DNA of 5,603 nt from an uncultured Collinsella sp. (GTDB lineage: Bacteria > Actinomycetota > Coriobacteriia > Coriobacteriales > Coriobacteriaceae). Location: contig USMA01000081.1 in assembly GCA_900555765.1 (NCBI GenBank), positions 1-5,603 on the forward strand. Direction: 5' to 3'. The position numbers and the translations under genes are program-made. The notes under the pieces are model-generated. The model had not been told where the DNA came from, searched no databases, and saw nothing but the letters and a program-made list of their open reading frames with translations. Below are positions 4,675-5,603 of this stretch, piece by piece (the stretch's first letter is position 1; the number at the start of each line of letters is the position of its first letter).

Positions 4675-5532
4675 ATGGCACTTGTTACCACCGAAATGAT
4701 GCTCAAGGACGCTCAGGCCGGCCACTACGCTGTTGGCGCTTTCAACGTCGAGAACCTTGAGTTTGTTATGGCCGTTCTGGCCGCTGCCGAGGAGACCAAG
4801 TCCCCCGTCATCATGCAGACCACCCCGGGCACCATCAAGACCGCTGGTCTGGACTACTTCTACGGCATGGTCAAGGCTGCCGCCGAGCGCGCTTCCGTGC
4901 CCGTCGCCCTGCACCTCGATCACGGCGATGGCTATGACCGCTGCATGCAGGCTTTCCGCACGGGCTACACCTCTGTCATGATCGACGGCTCGCACGAGTC
5001 CTTCGAGGACAACATCGCCCTGACCAAGTCCGTCGCCGACGCTGGCCGCGCCATGGGCGTGCCCGTCGAGGCCGAGCTCGGTAAGGTTGGTGGCAAGGAG
5101 GACGACGGTCCCGCGGTTGCGGGCGAGAGCCACTACGCCGATCCTGCCGAGGCCAAGGAGTTCGTCGAGCGCACCGGCTGCACCTCGCTGGCCATTGGCG
5201 TTGGCACCAGCCACGGTGTGTACACGAGCGATCCGCACATCGAGCAGTCCGTGGTCAAGGCCATCCGCGACGCCGTCGACGTGCCGCTGGTTCTGCATGG
5301 CACCTCCGGTGTGCCCGATGAGCAGGTCGCCGAGGCTGTGAAGAACGGCATCTGCAAGGTTAACTACGCCACCGAGCTGCGTCAGGCCTACACCAAGGGC
5401 TTCATGGCCTACATGGCCGAGAACCCCGCCTGCTTCGACCCCAAGAAGCCGGCCAAGGAGGGTATGCGTGAGATCACCGAGCTGGTTAAGATCCGCATGA
5501 CCAACCTCAACTCTGTGGGCAAAGCAGAGTAA
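4675..5532 (+). CDS. Class II ketose-bisphosphate aldolase (fructose- or tagatose-1,6-bisphosphate; Fba/GatY/KbaY family)
   Basis: This zinc-dependent enzyme cleaves a ketohexose 1,6-bisphosphate into dihydroxyacetone phosphate and glyceraldehyde 3-phosphate. The protein has 285 residues, the usual length of the short class II aldolases. Asp82 and His83 in HLDHG, Glu134 in VEAELG, His180 in GTSHG and His208 in LVLHGTSG form the expected catalytic and metal set. The numbering of Asp82, His83, His180 and His208 agrees with E. coli KbaY and GatY. The TTPGT segment (49-53) also resembles GatY, but close relatives in Firmicutes act on fructose bisphosphate, so the substrate is open. The KVNYATE segment (228-234) has Tyr where many relatives have Val. 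It is divergent from a DeoR-type regulator, which suggests an inducible catabolic role rather than a constitutive glycolytic one. The start at ATG 4675 is set by AGGAG. The in-frame reading to 4534 adds 47 residues without family counterpart and is rejected. Confidence 0.92.
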   Translation: MALVTTEMMLKDAQAGHYAVGAFNVENLEFVMAVLAAAEETKSPVIMQTTPGTIKTAGLDYFYGMVKAAAERASVPVALHLDHGDGYDRCMQAFRTGYTSVMIDGSHESFEDNIALTKSVADAGRAMGVPVEAELGKVGGKEDDGPAVAGESHYADPAEAKEFVERTGCTSLAIGVGTSHGVYTSDPHIEQSVVKAIRDAVDVPLVLHGTSGVPDEQVAEAVKNGICKVNYATELRQAYTKGFMAYMAENPACFDPKKPAKEGMREITELVKIRMTNLNSVGKAE

Positions 5533-5548
5533 CAACAAGGGTACTCTG
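5525..5548 (+). repeat. 7-bp inverted repeat over the aldolase stop codon
   Basis: CAGAGTA (5525-5531) and TACTCTG (5542-5548) are exact reverse complements with a 10-nt loop. The left arm includes the first two bases of the TAA stop. No T tract follows, so by itself it is not a terminator. Confidence 0.4.
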
Positions 5549-5561
5549 ACTCGCTACATAT

Positions 5562-5603
5562 CCCGGGGAGGGACGAGGGCTTAGTTCCCCAATCGTCCTC
5601 GGG
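5562..5603 (+). terminator. Terminator-like GC-rich hairpin, cut by the window edge
   Basis: Bases 5568-5576 pair with 5593-5600 (one bulged G), with inner pairs 5577-5579/5588-5590 and outer pairs CCC 5562-5564/GGG 5601-5603. The position about 30 nt after the aldolase stop fits an intrinsic terminator or an attenuator before a next gene. The diagnostic T tract would lie outside the window, so this is tentative. Confidence 0.45.

Noticed and set aside
4549..5538. Minus-strand 329-residue open frame across the aldolase gene
   Set aside because: It is an antisense shadow of a gene with all catalytic residues in place, with no motif or start signal of its own.

Overview
The window looks like chromosomal DNA of a GC-rich anaerobic gut actinobacterium. 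The best guess is the Coriobacteriia (Collinsella-like). This is inferred from the GC-rich codon use, the AGGAGG-type ribosome binding sites and the gene set (flavodiiron protein with sugar-catabolic genes). No marker gene was available to prove it. All five protein genes are intact except the leftmost, which runs off the window edge.

Layout. Positions 1-855 (minus strand) hold galM, aldose 1-epimerase, without its last ~55-60 codons. Positions 856-1154 are a divergent control region with a strong GC hairpin in the galM leader and two mirror-image copies of a 14-bp operator-like motif. Positions 1155-2186 (plus) encode a LacI/GalR-type repressor that probably controls itself and galM. Positions 2187-2315 hold an extended -10 element, an inverted repeat and a perfect ribosome binding site for the next gene. 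Positions 2316-3476 (plus) encode a class A flavodiiron protein (O2/NO reductase), closed by a strong intrinsic terminator at 3500-3537. Positions 3536-4339 (minus) encode a DeoR-type phosphosugar repressor whose stop codon lies in that terminator's T tract. Positions 4340-4674 are an AT-rich divergent control region with an exact 12-bp direct repeat and promoter-like elements. Positions 4675-5532 (plus) encode a class II ketose-bisphosphate aldolase (fructose or tagatose 1,6-bisphosphate), followed by a terminator-like hairpin cut by the right edge.

How the genes may work together. GalM feeds alpha-galactose or glucose into catabolism, and the aldolase splits a ketohexose bisphosphate into two trioses. 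Each has a divergently transcribed regulator of the expected type: LacI for a free sugar, DeoR for a phosphosugar. The flavodiiron gene sits between these two modules with its own promoter and terminator, so it appears to be an independent oxygen/NO detoxification unit. I found no clearly new biological system, mobile element, CRISPR array or structural RNA gene. The signals most worth checking are the two mirrored operator architectures in the divergent regions.
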